A DNA stretch of 64,000 nucleotides from Algibacter_G agarivorans (GCF_039543245.1 NZ_BAABJJ010000001.1:62001-126000), one strand, 5' to 3'; shown: positions 32,147-40,779, numbered from the stretch's first letter. The notes: a model not told the origin generated them from the sequence alone. Program-made: numbers and translations.

Positions 32147-32151
32147 AATAT

Positions 32152-32691
32152 CTAAATGGTTTGTTTTGATAAATTGAAAGAACCGTCAGTAATATTCTTT
32201 ACAGAACCATCACCGTTTACATTCTTGCACTTAAAACTAAAAGTACCTATTACATTTGTAGCGGTTTCTTCAGAAACAGATATCGTTCCAACCTTAGTAT
32301 CGTCATAAGGCGCTTGCCATATTTCAGTTGTTGAAGCTGTTGGGTTGCTTAAGTTAACATTGGTTTCAGTATAAGACCCTACAACTCCTCCTATGCTAGC
32401 GCCTGTAATATCGTAAGTTCCCTCACCAGTATAACCAGAAATAGTAATAGCAAAGGCGTTACCATCGCTATTAGAAGCAATAATGATTAAATTGCTAATT
32501 CCACCAGCATTCGCTAGGGTTGCTTTCGATGAAATTTCCATTGACTGAAAAGATGCTCCGCCAACGTTTGCTGTTAGAGTTCCCGAAGCTGCACTTCCTC
32601 CGCCTCCGCCATCATCACTTTTTGAACATGATGTAATTGTTAGTAATGATCCCACCATTACGAATAACATCATTTGTTTTAAATGTCTCAT
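32152..32691 (-). CDS. Surface-type lipoprotein with Gly-rich linker (DUF6252-like)
   Basis: 179 residues. SPII signal with lipobox TITSC, followed by S-K-S-D-D-G, the acidic/Lys-type signal that sends Bacteroidota lipoproteins to the cell surface, and then a run of five Gly. The rest is a beta-rich domain (GTLTANVGGASFQSMEISSK, AFAITISGYTGEGTYDITG, VIGTFSFKCKNVNGDG) matching proteins I remember as DUF6252. Function unknown. An inverted repeat containing attacgtata lies 71-96 bases upstream of the start codon. Confidence 0.75.
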   Translation of the reverse strand: MRHLKQMMLFVMVGSLLTITSCSKSDDGGGGGSAASGTLTANVGGASFQSMEISSKATLANAGGISNLIIIASNSDGNAFAITISGYTGEGTYDITGASIGGVVGSYTETNVNLSNPTASTTEIWQAPYDDTKVGTISVSEETATNVIGTFSFKCKNVNGDGSVKNITDGSFNLSKQTI

Positions 32692-32761
32692 TGTTGAATG
32701 TTTTATTGGTTAATAGTTCTACAAAACTGCAACAATAAGGAAGTGAAATCAATACGATGAA

Positions 32762-32787
32762 TTACGTATATTTTGATATACGTAATA
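32762..32787. promoter_or_regulatory. Candidate operator: 10-bp inverted repeat attacgtata
   Basis: attacgtata - six bases - tatacgtaat, perfect arms, in the upstream region of the 32152 lipoprotein gene. The 9-mer attacgtat recurs at 27747-27755 (between kinase and response regulator genes) and 27000-27008 (upstream side of the DUF4230 gene). The size fits a NarL-type dimer site, but binding is inference. Confidence 0.4.
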
Positions 32788-32942
32788 TAAAAACTGAAGA
32801 AAAAAACTATTTAGTTTAAATGGATTACCTGTTATTTATAGTAGAAGTTGACAAACAGTACAGCAATACCCCCCTATAAACAACCTAAAGCTCTCTTCCA
32901 TTGGCACAATCTATAACCCTCTACTTATCAACGAGTAAAAAA

Positions 32943-32970
32943 CACCCCTAAAGTCCCCTCAAGGGGACAA
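32943..32970. repeat. Palindromic repeat, short form
   Basis: caccccta-aagtcccctcaaggggacaa. It shares both ends with the longer nested element at 25884-25955, which carries a 46-base palindromic insert between them. Confidence 0.6.
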
Positions 32971-32999
32971 CCAAGACCAAAAAACTAGCGTGATGCATA

Positions 33000-33965
33000 T
33001 TAAAACTTAATATTTGGATATTGAGATTGAAGCTGGTTTATTTTAGCTTCTAAATTTTGAAGAAACTGTTGGTGTGCTTGAGATTCAGCATTGAATGGTT
33101 TATGCTGAAGTCCTTTTTGAATGGCATCAACTTCATTCATGACTTTTGAAGTTTTTTCTGAAACCCAAACCATTTTAAAACTTTCCCATATATAATTTAT
33201 GGCTGTTTGATTAGGATGAATCATGTCTTGGTTATAAAAACGATAGTCTCGAAGTTCGTCCATCATGATTTCGTAGGAGGGAAAATAGGACGATTGACGA
33301 TTAACGATTGACGATTTTTGATTAAAGAACTCGTGGATCGCGGTAATTAAATGCGCTTTGCTTTGGGTATTTTCAACGAAACCATCTTTTAAATGACGGA
33401 CTGGTGATACTGTAAAAATTACAGATGCTTCTGAATTTATGTTTTGGATTAAATCTGAAATATTCTTTAACGAACTCGATATATCTTCAACAGACAACAC
33501 TTCTTTTTTAAATTGCTTTTGCGGCACTTTATGGCAATTGGCAACCAAATTATTGGTTTCAAGAAAACGATACGCCCAAGCAGTCCCTAATGTGATTATG
33601 ATATGTGTTGATTTTTTTATTTGTTGATGCGTTAATTTGATATGTGTGTTCAGCGCATTAAGTAAGTCTTCTTTTGAAGTGTTACTTAATTTTGAATGTG
33701 CATTAAAACAATGCCATTGCTCGTTATGAAAAAAAATATCATCTTCTGAATACTCTTTTTGATTTATCGCATTGCTAATTAAAGTTTCTATGGCCTTTGG
33801 ATGAAATAGAATCCCGAAAGGGTTTTGAAGATTTTGAAACTTGAAGTACTCTAACTTTTTACCAATGTTTTCTGAAAAACAAGACCCCATTAATAAGATA
33901 TTAGAATTGTAGTCTATTAGGTTTTTAGACTGCTTTTCTAATGGTATTTTGGTTTGAAGGTTCAT
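33000..33965 (-). CDS. GSCFA-domain protein
   Basis: About 321 residues from ATG 33965. The frame extends 13 codons further up, but those lie in the repeat arm of the GxxExxY cassette. The family name motif is present as LLMGSCFSENIGKKLEYFKF (Ser/Cys of an SGNH-like hydrolase). HIIITLGTAWAYR, FTVSPVRHLKDG and the C-terminal DMIHPNQTAINYIWESF supply the other blocks of the fold. Cytosolic; substrate unknown. A 4 x 7-bp tandem repeat (33291-33318) encodes a loop just before YFPSYEIMMDELRDYRF. In related genomes the gene commonly lies near alaS, as here. Confidence 0.88.
   Translation of the reverse strand: MNLQTKIPLEKQSKNLIDYNSNILLMGSCFSENIGKKLEYFKFQNLQNPFGILFHPKAIETLISNAINQKEYSEDDIFFHNEQWHCFNAHSKLSNTSKEDLLNALNTHIKLTHQQIKKSTHIIITLGTAWAYRFLETNNLVANCHKVPQKQFKKEVLSVEDISSSLKNISDLIQNINSEASVIFTVSPVRHLKDGFVENTQSKAHLITAIHEFFNQKSSIVNRQSSYFPSYEIMMDELRDYRFYNQDMIHPNQTAINYIWESFKMVWVSEKTSKVMNEVDAIQKGLQHKPFNAESQAHQQFLQNLEAKINQLQSQYPNIKF
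33291..33318. repeat. Heptanucleotide tandem repeat inside the GSCFA gene
   Basis: cgattga, cgattaa, cgattga, cgatttt: four consecutive 7-bp units within coding sequence. On the coding strand they encode the polar loop SSIVNRQSS. This kind of repeat is normally intergenic in this phylum (from memory). Confidence 0.75.
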
Positions 33966-33981
33966 CTCATAAATATTTTTT

Positions 33982-34009
33982 CGCGCAAAGGCGCAAAGAC
34001 GCAAAGTTT
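33982..34009 (+). repeat. Left arm of GxxExxY cassette 2
   Basis: Three near-identical 8-bp units, gcgcaaag, gcgcaaag, acgcaaag. Inverse of the arm at 34449-34467. Confidence 0.8.
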
Positions 34010-34023
34010 AAAAACATGAAATT

Positions 34024-34416
34024 CTATTCTAAACCATTTACTAATCTTGTAATTCCAGTTTTTATTAAAGGACTATTGAAATTAACTAATAGTCCTAATT
34101 TCAACCCAGATAACTTTAAATATGTAATTAATTGTTTTGAGTAAACTGGATAGATTTCTAGTACTGATTTAATTTCAATAATGACTTTATTTTCGACTAT
34201 TAAATCGGTTCTAAATCCTAAATCTAATTTTTTATCCTTCCAAATAACAGGCAATTGTTTTTGCTGTTCTACTTTTAATCCTCTTTCCGTTAATTCAGAA
34301 AATAAAATTTCCTAATAAACTGATTCTAATAAACCAGGACCTAAACCAACATGGATTTGATAACAGCAATCAACAATTATTGTAGCCAAATAATTCTCAA
34401 AATGCCCCCTTTTCAT
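34024..34416 (-). pseudogene. GxxExxY / PDDEXK_3 family protein with nonsense codon
   Basis: From ATG 34416 the frame reads MKRGHFENYLATIIVDCCYQ then IHVGLGPGLLESVY, where the family signature is complete. A TAG at 34312-34314 takes the place of the expected Glu codon. The same frame then continues undamaged, with DLIVENKVIIEIKSVLEIY giving the Asp and E-x-K of the PD-(D/E)XK core, and ends at 34024. One base change therefore separates it from an intact 130-residue gene. It lies between inverted-repeat arms in the gap between the GSCFA and alaS genes. Confidence 0.88.
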
Positions 34417-34448
34417 TCATACAACTTTGCGTCCTATTTTCTGCATTC

Positions 34449-34467
34449 AACTTTGCGTCTTTGCGCG
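34449..34467 (-). repeat. Right arm of GxxExxY cassette 2
   Basis: aactttgcgtctttgcgcg, two 8-bp units inverted relative to 33982-34009; another half unit (acaactttgcgtcc) sits at 34421-34434. The arm ends one base before the alaS stop codon. Confidence 0.8.
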
Positions 34468-34468
34468 A

Positions 34469-37081
34469 CTATTTCAAATACTCTTGCGCCTTCTTTAGCG
34501 CCTCATCAATCCCGTTAGGATTCTTACCTCCCGCTGTTGCAAAAAATGGTTGTCCGCCGCCGCCGCCTTGGATATATTTACCAAGTTCTCGAACCACTTG
34601 TCCGGCATTTAAACCTTTGCTCGCCACTAATTCTTTTGAAATATAGCACGACAACAATGCTTTTCCGTTTTGTTCTGCTCCAAATAATAAAAACAAATTA
34701 TCAAACTGACCGCCTAATTCAAAAGCGACATCTTTTATGCCTCCAGCATCTAAATCCAATTTCTTAGCTAAAAACTGAATACCGTTAATTTCGGTTAATT
34801 CATTTTTAAGCTCGCCTTTTATGTTTTTAGCTTTGTCTTTTAACAAACCCTCAATTTGCTTCTTAAGATTGGCATTTTCTTCTTGTAAATTCTGAAGTGC
34901 TTTAACTGGTTCTTGCGCATTAAGTAAATCTTTCATTTCAAAATAAGCTCTGTTATTTTCAAAATAAAAATCTTTAACAGCATCGTTTGTAATGGCTTCA
35001 ATACGTCTAATTCCTGCGGCAACTGCACCTTCTGATACTATTTTAAAATGCCAAATATCAGCTGTGTTTTTCACATGGGTACCTCCGCACAATTCAATAG
35101 ATTGCCCAAATCGAATGGAGCGTACGGTATCCCCATACTTTTCACCAAATAAACTCATGGCACCATCTGCAATGGCTGATTCTTTAGGGATATTTCGTTT
35201 TTCTACTAGTGGTAATTTCCCTTCTATTCTTCTGTTTACAAAATTTTCTATTTCACGTAACTCTTCTACTGTTAGCTTTGAAAAATGCGAAAAATCAAAA
35301 CGCAAGTTTTTAGAGTGTACCGCAGATCCTTTTTGTTCTACATGTGTCCCTAAAACTTCTCTTAAAGCTTGATGCAACAAATGTGTAGCCGTGTGATTGC
35401 ACTCCGTTCTATGGCGCTGTTTACTATCTACAACAGCCTTAAAAACCTCGTTTATATGCTCTGGTAAATTTTTTGTAAAATGAATGATGATGTTATTCTC
35501 CTTTTTAGTGTCTAGAATATAAACCACATCGCCATGCGTATCTTCTAAATAGCCTTTATCACCAACTTGCCCTCCGCCTTCAGGGTAAAATGGCGTTAAA
35601 TTAAATACCAATTGATACATATCGCCATCCTTTTTAGAGGTTACTTTCCTGTATTTGGTTAATTTCACATGAGCTTCAAGCGTATCGTATCCTATAAACT
35701 CTTCTTCGGCGTCATCATTTAAAATCGTCCAATCATCAGTAGACATTTCACTTGCTGCACGAGAACGATTTTTTTGTTTCTGAAGTTCTTCATTAAATCC
35801 TTTTTCATCTAATTTCAATCCTTTTTCAGAAAGTATCAATGCTGTTAAATCTATAGGAAACCCATAAGTATCATATAATTCAAAAGCTTTTTCACCCGAA
35901 ACGATATCTCCTTTTGTTTCTTCAACAATTCTATTTAATAAAACCAATCCTTGATCTAAGGTTCTTAAAAACGACTGTTCTTCTTCCTTTATAACATTTT
36001 CAATCAGTTGTTTTTGCGCTTTTAATTCTGGAAAAGCGACTCCCATTTTATTGCTTAAAACATCAACCAACCTATAAATAAAAGGTTCTTTTTTATCTAA
36101 AAACGTAAAACCGTAACGTACTGCGCGACGCAAAATTCTTCTAATCACATAGCCCGCACCTGTATTACTAGGTAACTGCCCATCGGCTATTGAAAATGCT
36201 ACCGCACGAACATGGTCTGAAATAACTCGAATGGCGACATCTGCCTTTTCATCCTTTCCGTAATTTTTATTGGTAATGGTTTCAATCTCTCTGATTATTG
36301 GCGTAAACACATCGGTATCATAATTAGACTGAACGCCTTGTAAAACCATACAAAGACGCTCAAATCCCATACCTGTATCAATATGTTTATTTGGTAAAAT
36401 TTCAAGCGAGCCATTTGCTTTTCGGTTGTACTGCATGAAAACCAAATTCCAAATCTCTACGACTTGCGGATGATCCATATTCACTAAATCCCTTCCTGGA
36501 ATTTTTGCTTTTTCTTCAGCAGAACGAATATCGACATGTATTTCACTACATGGACCACAAGGGCCCTGATCTCCCATTTCCCAGAAATTATCTTTCTTAT
36601 TACCTTTTAAAATACGGTCTTCAGAAATATATTGTTTCCAAAAATCATAAGCCTCTGTATCCATATCGAGGTTGTCGGCATCATCACTACCTTCAAAAAC
36701 CGTAACGTATAAAATATCTTTATCAATGCCGTAAACCTCAACAAGCAACTCCCAGGCCCAAGCAATGGCTTCTTTTTTAAAATAATCACCAAAACTCCAG
36801 TTACCCAACATTTCAAATAAGGTATGGTGGTAAGTATCATAACCAACTTCTTCCAAATCATTATGTTTTCCAGAAACACGCAAACATTTTTGAGAATCTG
36901 CAATTCTATTATTTTTAGGTTTAGCATGTCCTAAAAAATATTCTTTAAAAGGTGCCATCCCCGAGTTTACGAACATTAAAGTAGGGTCATCTTTTAAAAC
37001 CAAGGGTGCAGATGGCACTATACTATGCTTTTTATCTTCAAAAAAACTTAAAAACTTAGATCGGATATCTTGAGACTTCAT
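34469..37081 (-). CDS. alaS: Alanine--tRNA ligase
   Basis: 870 residues, full length. Class II catalytic core at the N-terminus (MKSQDIRSKFLSFFEDKKHS, FVNSGMAPFKEYFLG, GPCGPCSEIHVD, TGMGFERLCMVLQG). The editing domain has the zinc ligands in HTATHLLHQALREVLG and ELCGGTHVKNT. The C-terminal oligomerisation domain (DHHA1) ends with the glycine-rich YIQGGGGGQPFFATAGGKNP. Monocistronic on the minus strand, divergent from the M23 peptidase gene. Its 3' end touches the right arm of GxxExxY cassette 2. Confidence 0.98.
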   Translation of the reverse strand: MKSQDIRSKFLSFFEDKKHSIVPSAPLVLKDDPTLMFVNSGMAPFKEYFLGHAKPKNNRIADSQKCLRVSGKHNDLEEVGYDTYHHTLFEMLGNWSFGDYFKKEAIAWAWELLVEVYGIDKDILYVTVFEGSDDADNLDMDTEAYDFWKQYISEDRILKGNKKDNFWEMGDQGPCGPCSEIHVDIRSAEEKAKIPGRDLVNMDHPQVVEIWNLVFMQYNRKANGSLEILPNKHIDTGMGFERLCMVLQGVQSNYDTDVFTPIIREIETITNKNYGKDEKADVAIRVISDHVRAVAFSIADGQLPSNTGAGYVIRRILRRAVRYGFTFLDKKEPFIYRLVDVLSNKMGVAFPELKAQKQLIENVIKEEEQSFLRTLDQGLVLLNRIVEETKGDIVSGEKAFELYDTYGFPIDLTALILSEKGLKLDEKGFNEELQKQKNRSRAASEMSTDDWTILNDDAEEEFIGYDTLEAHVKLTKYRKVTSKKDGDMYQLVFNLTPFYPEGGGQVGDKGYLEDTHGDVVYILDTKKENNIIIHFTKNLPEHINEVFKAVVDSKQRHRTECNHTATHLLHQALREVLGTHVEQKGSAVHSKNLRFDFSHFSKLTVEELREIENFVNRRIEGKLPLVEKRNIPKESAIADGAMSLFGEKYGDTVRSIRFGQSIELCGGTHVKNTADIWHFKIVSEGAVAAGIRRIEAITNDAVKDFYFENNRAYFEMKDLLNAQEPVKALQNLQEENANLKKQIEGLLKDKAKNIKGELKNELTEINGIQFLAKKLDLDAGGIKDVAFELGGQFDNLFLLFGAEQNGKALLSCYISKELVASKGLNAGQVVRELGKYIQGGGGGQPFFATAGGKNPNGIDEALKKAQEYLK

Positions 37082-37299
37082 ATATAAATTACGCTCTTTT
37101 CTGTTATATTATATTAATTACAAAACAATTTTTATCTTTACTCACCAAAATATCGCATTGATTTTTGAAAAGTGCAAACCAACACGATAAATATCATTAA
37201 CATTTTTGTTTATAATATTATTATTGTTTGCTCGTTAGATTACAAATTTACACACTTTAATTAAAGTTTATAAAGCGCAAAAATAGTATAATTTAAGAA

Positions 37300-38271
37300 A
37301 TGAGTAAGGTAAAATATTATTACGATTCTGATTCGCTTTCTTACAGAAAAATAGAACGCAAAAAACGGACTACTTTTAAGTATGCGTCTATATTTATTTT
37401 AGCATCTGTTCTTTTCGCTTTTATATTCGTTTTTATTGCAAGTCAATATATTGAATCACCTAAAGAACGTGCTTTAAAGAGAGAGCTACAAAATGCGCAA
37501 CTACAGTTTGGATTAATCAACAAAAAAATGGAACATGCAGAGGCTGTTTTAGCAAATGTTGCCGATAGAGACAATAATATTTACCGTGTTTATTTTGAAG
37601 CAAACCCTATTCCTGATGAGCAACGTAAAGCTGGATTTGGCGGAATTAATAGGTACAAAAACTTAGAAGGTTTTGATAATTCTAAATTAATAATTGAAAG
37701 CAACAAACGTTTAGATATTTTACAAAAACAAATTGTAGTCCAATCTAAATCTCTTGATGAAATTGCAGATCTCGCTGAAGAAAAAGAAAAGCTATTAGCT
37801 GCTATTCCTGCTATACAACCAGTTAGCAATGAAGATTTAACACGTATGGCATCGGGTTACGGCATGCGCTCAGACCCATTTACTAAAGTTAGAAAAATGC
37901 ATTGGGGCATGGATTTTACCGCACCACGAGGAACACCCATTTATGCCAGTGGCGATGGCATTGTTGTACGTGCCGATTCTGGTTCTAGTGGTTACGGTAA
38001 GCATATAAGAATAGACCATGGTTATGGCTACACTAGCTTATATGCGCATTTATACAAATACAATGTTAGAAGAAACCAAAAAATTAAGCGTGGTGATCTA
38101 ATTGGATTTGTGGGTAGCACAGGACGTTCTCAAGCACCGCATTTACACTACGAAATATTTAAAGACGGAAACCGCATAAACCCTATAAACTTTTATTATG
38201 GTAGTTTAACTGCGGAAGAATTCAATAAACTATTGGAGCATGCTTCTTTAGAAAATCAATCTCTAGATTAA
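37300..38271 (+). CDS. M23-family metallopeptidase, membrane anchored
   Basis: 323 residues. A basic N-terminus and one membrane helix (YASIFILASVLFAFIFVFIA) at about residues 28-48 lead into a coiled stretch (NAQLQFGLINKKMEHAEAVL). The LytM/M23 domain occupies the last 140 residues with the zinc motifs MHWGMDFTAPRGTP (H-x-x-x-D) and PHLHYEIFKDG (H-x-H). It probably cleaves or regulates peptidoglycan cross-links in the periplasm. Its stop codon overlaps the ATG of the MerR gene by one base (taatg), so the two are translationally coupled. Confidence 0.92.
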   Translation: MSKVKYYYDSDSLSYRKIERKKRTTFKYASIFILASVLFAFIFVFIASQYIESPKERALKRELQNAQLQFGLINKKMEHAEAVLANVADRDNNIYRVYFEANPIPDEQRKAGFGGINRYKNLEGFDNSKLIIESNKRLDILQKQIVVQSKSLDEIADLAEEKEKLLAAIPAIQPVSNEDLTRMASGYGMRSDPFTKVRKMHWGMDFTAPRGTPIYASGDGIVVRADSGSSGYGKHIRIDHGYGYTSLYAHLYKYNVRRNQKIKRGDLIGFVGSTGRSQAPHLHYEIFKDGNRINPINFYYGSLTAEEFNKLLEHASLENQSLD

Positions 38272-38600
38272 TGCATATAGATTTACCAGAAAAACGATAT
38301 TATGGCATTGGCGAAGTTGCTAAAGCATTTAACGTAAACACTTCATTAATACGCTTTTGGGAAAAAGAATTTGATGTTCTCAAACCCAAAAAGAACGCTA
38401 AAGGCAACCGTAAATTCACACCTGAGGACATAAAAAACCTTAAGTTCATCTATCATCTTGTAAAAGAACGTGGATTTACCCTTGACGGTGCGAAAACGCA
38501 TTTGAAAGAAGAAAAAAAACAAGCGCTTAATAATTTTGAAATTATTAATAAGCTTGAAGATGTAAGAAATCAACTTATTAAAATAAAACAACACCTGTAA
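38271..38600 (+). CDS. MerR-family transcriptional regulator (short)
   Basis: 109 residues. Winged HTH of the MerR type at the N-terminus: YGIGEVAKAFNVNTSLIRFW, then LKPKKNAKGNRKFTPEDI and KFIYHLVKERGFTLDGAKTH. A short coiled-coil tail follows, with no effector-binding domain and no metal-binding cysteines. The pairing with an M23 peptidase gene by a one-base overlap is typical for flavobacteria (memory) and suggests shared control; the target is unknown. Confidence 0.88.
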   Translation: MHIDLPEKRYYGIGEVAKAFNVNTSLIRFWEKEFDVLKPKKNAKGNRKFTPEDIKNLKFIYHLVKERGFTLDGAKTHLKEEKKQALNNFEIINKLEDVRNQLIKIKQHL

Positions 38601-38896
38601 ACGTTAATCATTACTTTAAAACGACATATTGAACTCATTTAAACTTTTCTAATTGGCTAAAAAATTGTCTTTTTGCAACCATTTTTTGTCTTTTTTTCGT
38701 TCCGTAACGATGCTATGCAACTCATAAAAACCTTCAACTGGTCACAAAATGTTTAATTTTCGCTTCAATCCAAAAAGCTTAAATGTGTTCATTAATTTAC
38801 TTACTTTATTCAAAAAAACACTTAAAACAAGTAACTTTTTCATAAATTTAGTGTCTTATTAATAGGAATTAAAAAACACTCACTAAATAATTTATT
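38601..38896. other. Intergenic region upstream of the LemA cluster
   Basis: No gene seen. Strongly A/T-rich with runs of T. No recognised repeat or terminator hairpin. Confidence 0.5.
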
Positions 38897-39484
38897 ATGA
38901 AAAAATTTCTACCATTAATTATTATAGCAATTGTTGTAATTGGAATCTATTCTTGGGCTAAAGGATTTAACAATACTGCCGTAGAATATGAAGCTGATGC
39001 GAAAACAGCTTGGTCTAATGTTGAAAGTGCCTACCAGCGTCGTGCAGATTTGATACCCAACTTAGTAGCTACCGTAAAAGGATATGCCGCTCATGAAAAA
39101 GAAACTTTAGAAGGCGTTATTAAAGCACGCTCTGAAGCTACAAAAACTACTATTGATGCTGGTGATCTAACACCAGAAAAAATGGCGCAATTTCAGCAGG
39201 CACAACAAGGTTTAAGTGGCGCTTTATCTAGGCTATTAGTAACCGTAGAACGTTACCCCGATTTAAAAGCAGACAAAAGTTTCTTAGAATTACAATCACA
39301 GCTTGAAGGTACTGAAAACAGAATTAATGTTACCAGAGACCGCTATAACGACGCGGTAAACAAATATGACATCTTTACAACTAAATTCCCTGGAAAATTA
39401 TTAGCCAGCTTATTTGGATTTGAAGAAATGGCACGATTTAAAAGTGCACCAGGTAGCGAAAACACTCCTAAAGTAGAATTTTAA
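38897..39484 (+). CDS. LemA family protein
   Basis: 195 residues. N-terminal membrane helix (PLIIIAIVVIGIYSWAKGF), then the alpha-helical LemA domain: AWSNVESAYQRRADLIPNLV, VKGYAAHEKETLEGVIKARS, LSGALSRLLVTVERYPDLKA and INVTRDRYNDAVNKY. The C-terminal FPGKLLASLFGFEEMARFKS is the conserved family end. Anchored in the inner membrane with the helical bundle outside the cytosol. First gene of a LemA-TPM-TPM operon; the last base of its stop codon region is shared with the next ATG. Role in envelope maintenance is suspected for the family but not settled. Confidence 0.93.
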   Translation: MKKFLPLIIIAIVVIGIYSWAKGFNNTAVEYEADAKTAWSNVESAYQRRADLIPNLVATVKGYAAHEKETLEGVIKARSEATKTTIDAGDLTPEKMAQFQQAQQGLSGALSRLLVTVERYPDLKADKSFLELQSQLEGTENRINVTRDRYNDAVNKYDIFTTKFPGKLLASLFGFEEMARFKSAPGSENTPKVEF

Positions 39485-39921
39485 TGTCTAAAATTGAAGA
39501 TTTTCTTACTGCAGCCGAAGAGCAAGACATTGTTGAAGCAATTCGATTAGCAGAGTTAAATACGTCGGGGGAAATACGTGTGCATATAGAAAAAACTTCT
39601 AACAGCGATGCCACAAATCGTGCTTTAGAACTTTTTCACATTTTGAAAATGGACAATACGAAACTTCAAAACGCTGTTTTAATTTATGTAGCTGTTGAAG
39701 AAAAATCGTTTGTAATTTATGGTGATGAAGGCATTAATAAGGTTGTAGGCATTGATTTTTGGGATAGCACTAAAGACCTTATGCAATCGCATTTTAAACA
39801 AGGTGATTTTAAACAAGGTTTGGTTGATGGTATTTTAAAATCCGGCGAACAACTTAAAAAGCATTTTCCTTATAAAGATTTAGATACTAATGAATTAACT
39901 AACGAGATTTCTAAAGGATAG
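39484..39921 (+). CDS. TPM-domain protein, cytosolic or peripheral type
   Basis: 145 residues. Single TPM (TLP18.3/Psb32/MOLO-1, DUF477) domain: DIVEAIRLAELNTSGEIRVH, FHILKMDNTKLQNAVLIYVA, FVIYGDEGINKVVGIDFWDS and FKQGLVDGILKSGEQLKKHF. No signal peptide, unlike the next gene. Starts within the stop region of lemA and ends nine bases before the secreted TPM gene. The trio is a common conserved cluster in Bacteroidota. Confidence 0.88.
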   Translation: MSKIEDFLTAAEEQDIVEAIRLAELNTSGEIRVHIEKTSNSDATNRALELFHILKMDNTKLQNAVLIYVAVEEKSFVIYGDEGINKVVGIDFWDSTKDLMQSHFKQGDFKQGLVDGILKSGEQLKKHFPYKDLDTNELTNEISKG

Positions 39922-39930
39922 GTTTTCATT

Positions 39931-40779
39931 ATGCAGTATTCAGTTGGCAGTATTCAGTCGCAATCACAGTATAACAAAAAAAACAAAGTTATACTCACCT
40001 TGCTTATAGCACTTTTCTCTTTTAGTGTTTCATTCGCGCAATTTGAAGTCCCTGAAAAACCAAAGTTTCAAACCAGTGTTTATGATTATGTTAATTTACT
40101 TTCTGCTTCTCAGAAATCAAATTTAGAACAAAAACTTATTAAATATTCAGATACGACTTCTACTCAAATTGTTGTCGCTATAATCAATTCCACCGAAGGT
40201 GAAAACATTAACTTTTTAGGTGCCAAATGGGGACAAGCATGGGGCATTGGTCAGGAAAAAGAAGATAATGGCATTTTAATTTTACTGGCTAAAAACGATA
40301 GAAGAATAGCTATAAACACAGGTTATGGCGTGGAGCACTTGCTTACTGACGCTATGTCAAAAAGGATTATAGAACGCGATATTATCCCATATTTTAAGCA
40401 AAATGATTACCCTGGTGGATTAAATAGAGGTGCTGATGCTATTTTTGAGGTTCTTAATGGTGAGTATAAAGGTTCTAGAGTATCATCAAATAATGAGTTT
40501 CCAATTGGATTTATATTTATTCTCGTTTTTATATTTATTATTATTCTAATCTCTATTTCTAAAAGCAGACGCGGTGGCGGTAGAAACGGTGGTAATAGAT
40601 CTAATGGAGGTGGCCTTTTAGAAGCTATCATACTTAGCAACATGGGACGCGGTAATTACCGTAGAAGATCATCTGGCGGTTGGGGCAGTAGCTCTGGCGG
40701 CAGTTCAGGTGGCGGTGGTTTTGGTGGCGGCTTCGGCGGTGGTGGTTTTGGTGGCGGTGGCGCTTCTGGTGGTTGGTAA
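39931..40779 (+). CDS. TPM-domain membrane protein with Gly-rich tail (YgcG-like)
   Basis: 282 residues. Signal-like helix (VILTLLIALFSFSVSFAQ) at about 20-37, then a TPM domain (YVNLLSASQKSNLEQKLIKY, TQIVVAIINSTEGENINFLG, GILILLAKNDRRIAINTGYG). A second membrane helix (FIFILVFIFIIILISI) and a low-complexity tail of Gly/Ser with GGFGGG repeats complete the protein, as in YgcG family members. The first 15 codons come from a 14-bp tandem repeat, so the true start may be later (no other ATG precedes the signal helix). Third gene of the LemA cluster. Confidence 0.88.
   Translation: MQYSVGSIQSQSQYNKKNKVILTLLIALFSFSVSFAQFEVPEKPKFQTSVYDYVNLLSASQKSNLEQKLIKYSDTTSTQIVVAIINSTEGENINFLGAKWGQAWGIGQEKEDNGILILLAKNDRRIAINTGYGVEHLLTDAMSKRIIERDIIPYFKQNDYPGGLNRGADAIFEVLNGEYKGSRVSSNNEFPIGFIFILVFIFIIILISISKSRRGGGRNGGNRSNGGGLLEAIILSNMGRGNYRRRSSGGWGSSSGGSSGGGGFGGGFGGGGFGGGGASGGW
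39933..39960. repeat. 14-bp tandem repeat at the start of the TPM gene
   Basis: gcagtattcagttg followed by gcagtattcagtcg. It encodes part of the N-terminus (QYSVGSIQSQ). Such CAGT/GGCAGT repeats are usually intergenic in flavobacteria (memory). Confidence 0.65.

Larger units (their letters stand above)
32692..32999. other. Intergenic region with operator-like and palindromic sites
   Basis: No gene. It contains the inverted repeat at 32762-32787 and a palindromic repeat at 32943-32970 (gtcccctc-aaggggac core). The stretch between them has nothing I recognise. Confidence 0.5.

Noticed and set aside
33966..34004. Longer N-terminus for the GSCFA protein
   Set aside because: The extra 13 codons lie in the GxxExxY cassette arm and its edge; ATG 33965 fits the family.
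40407..40643. Proline-rich minus-strand ORF
   Set aside because: It is the antisense shadow of the Gly-rich tail of the TPM protein.
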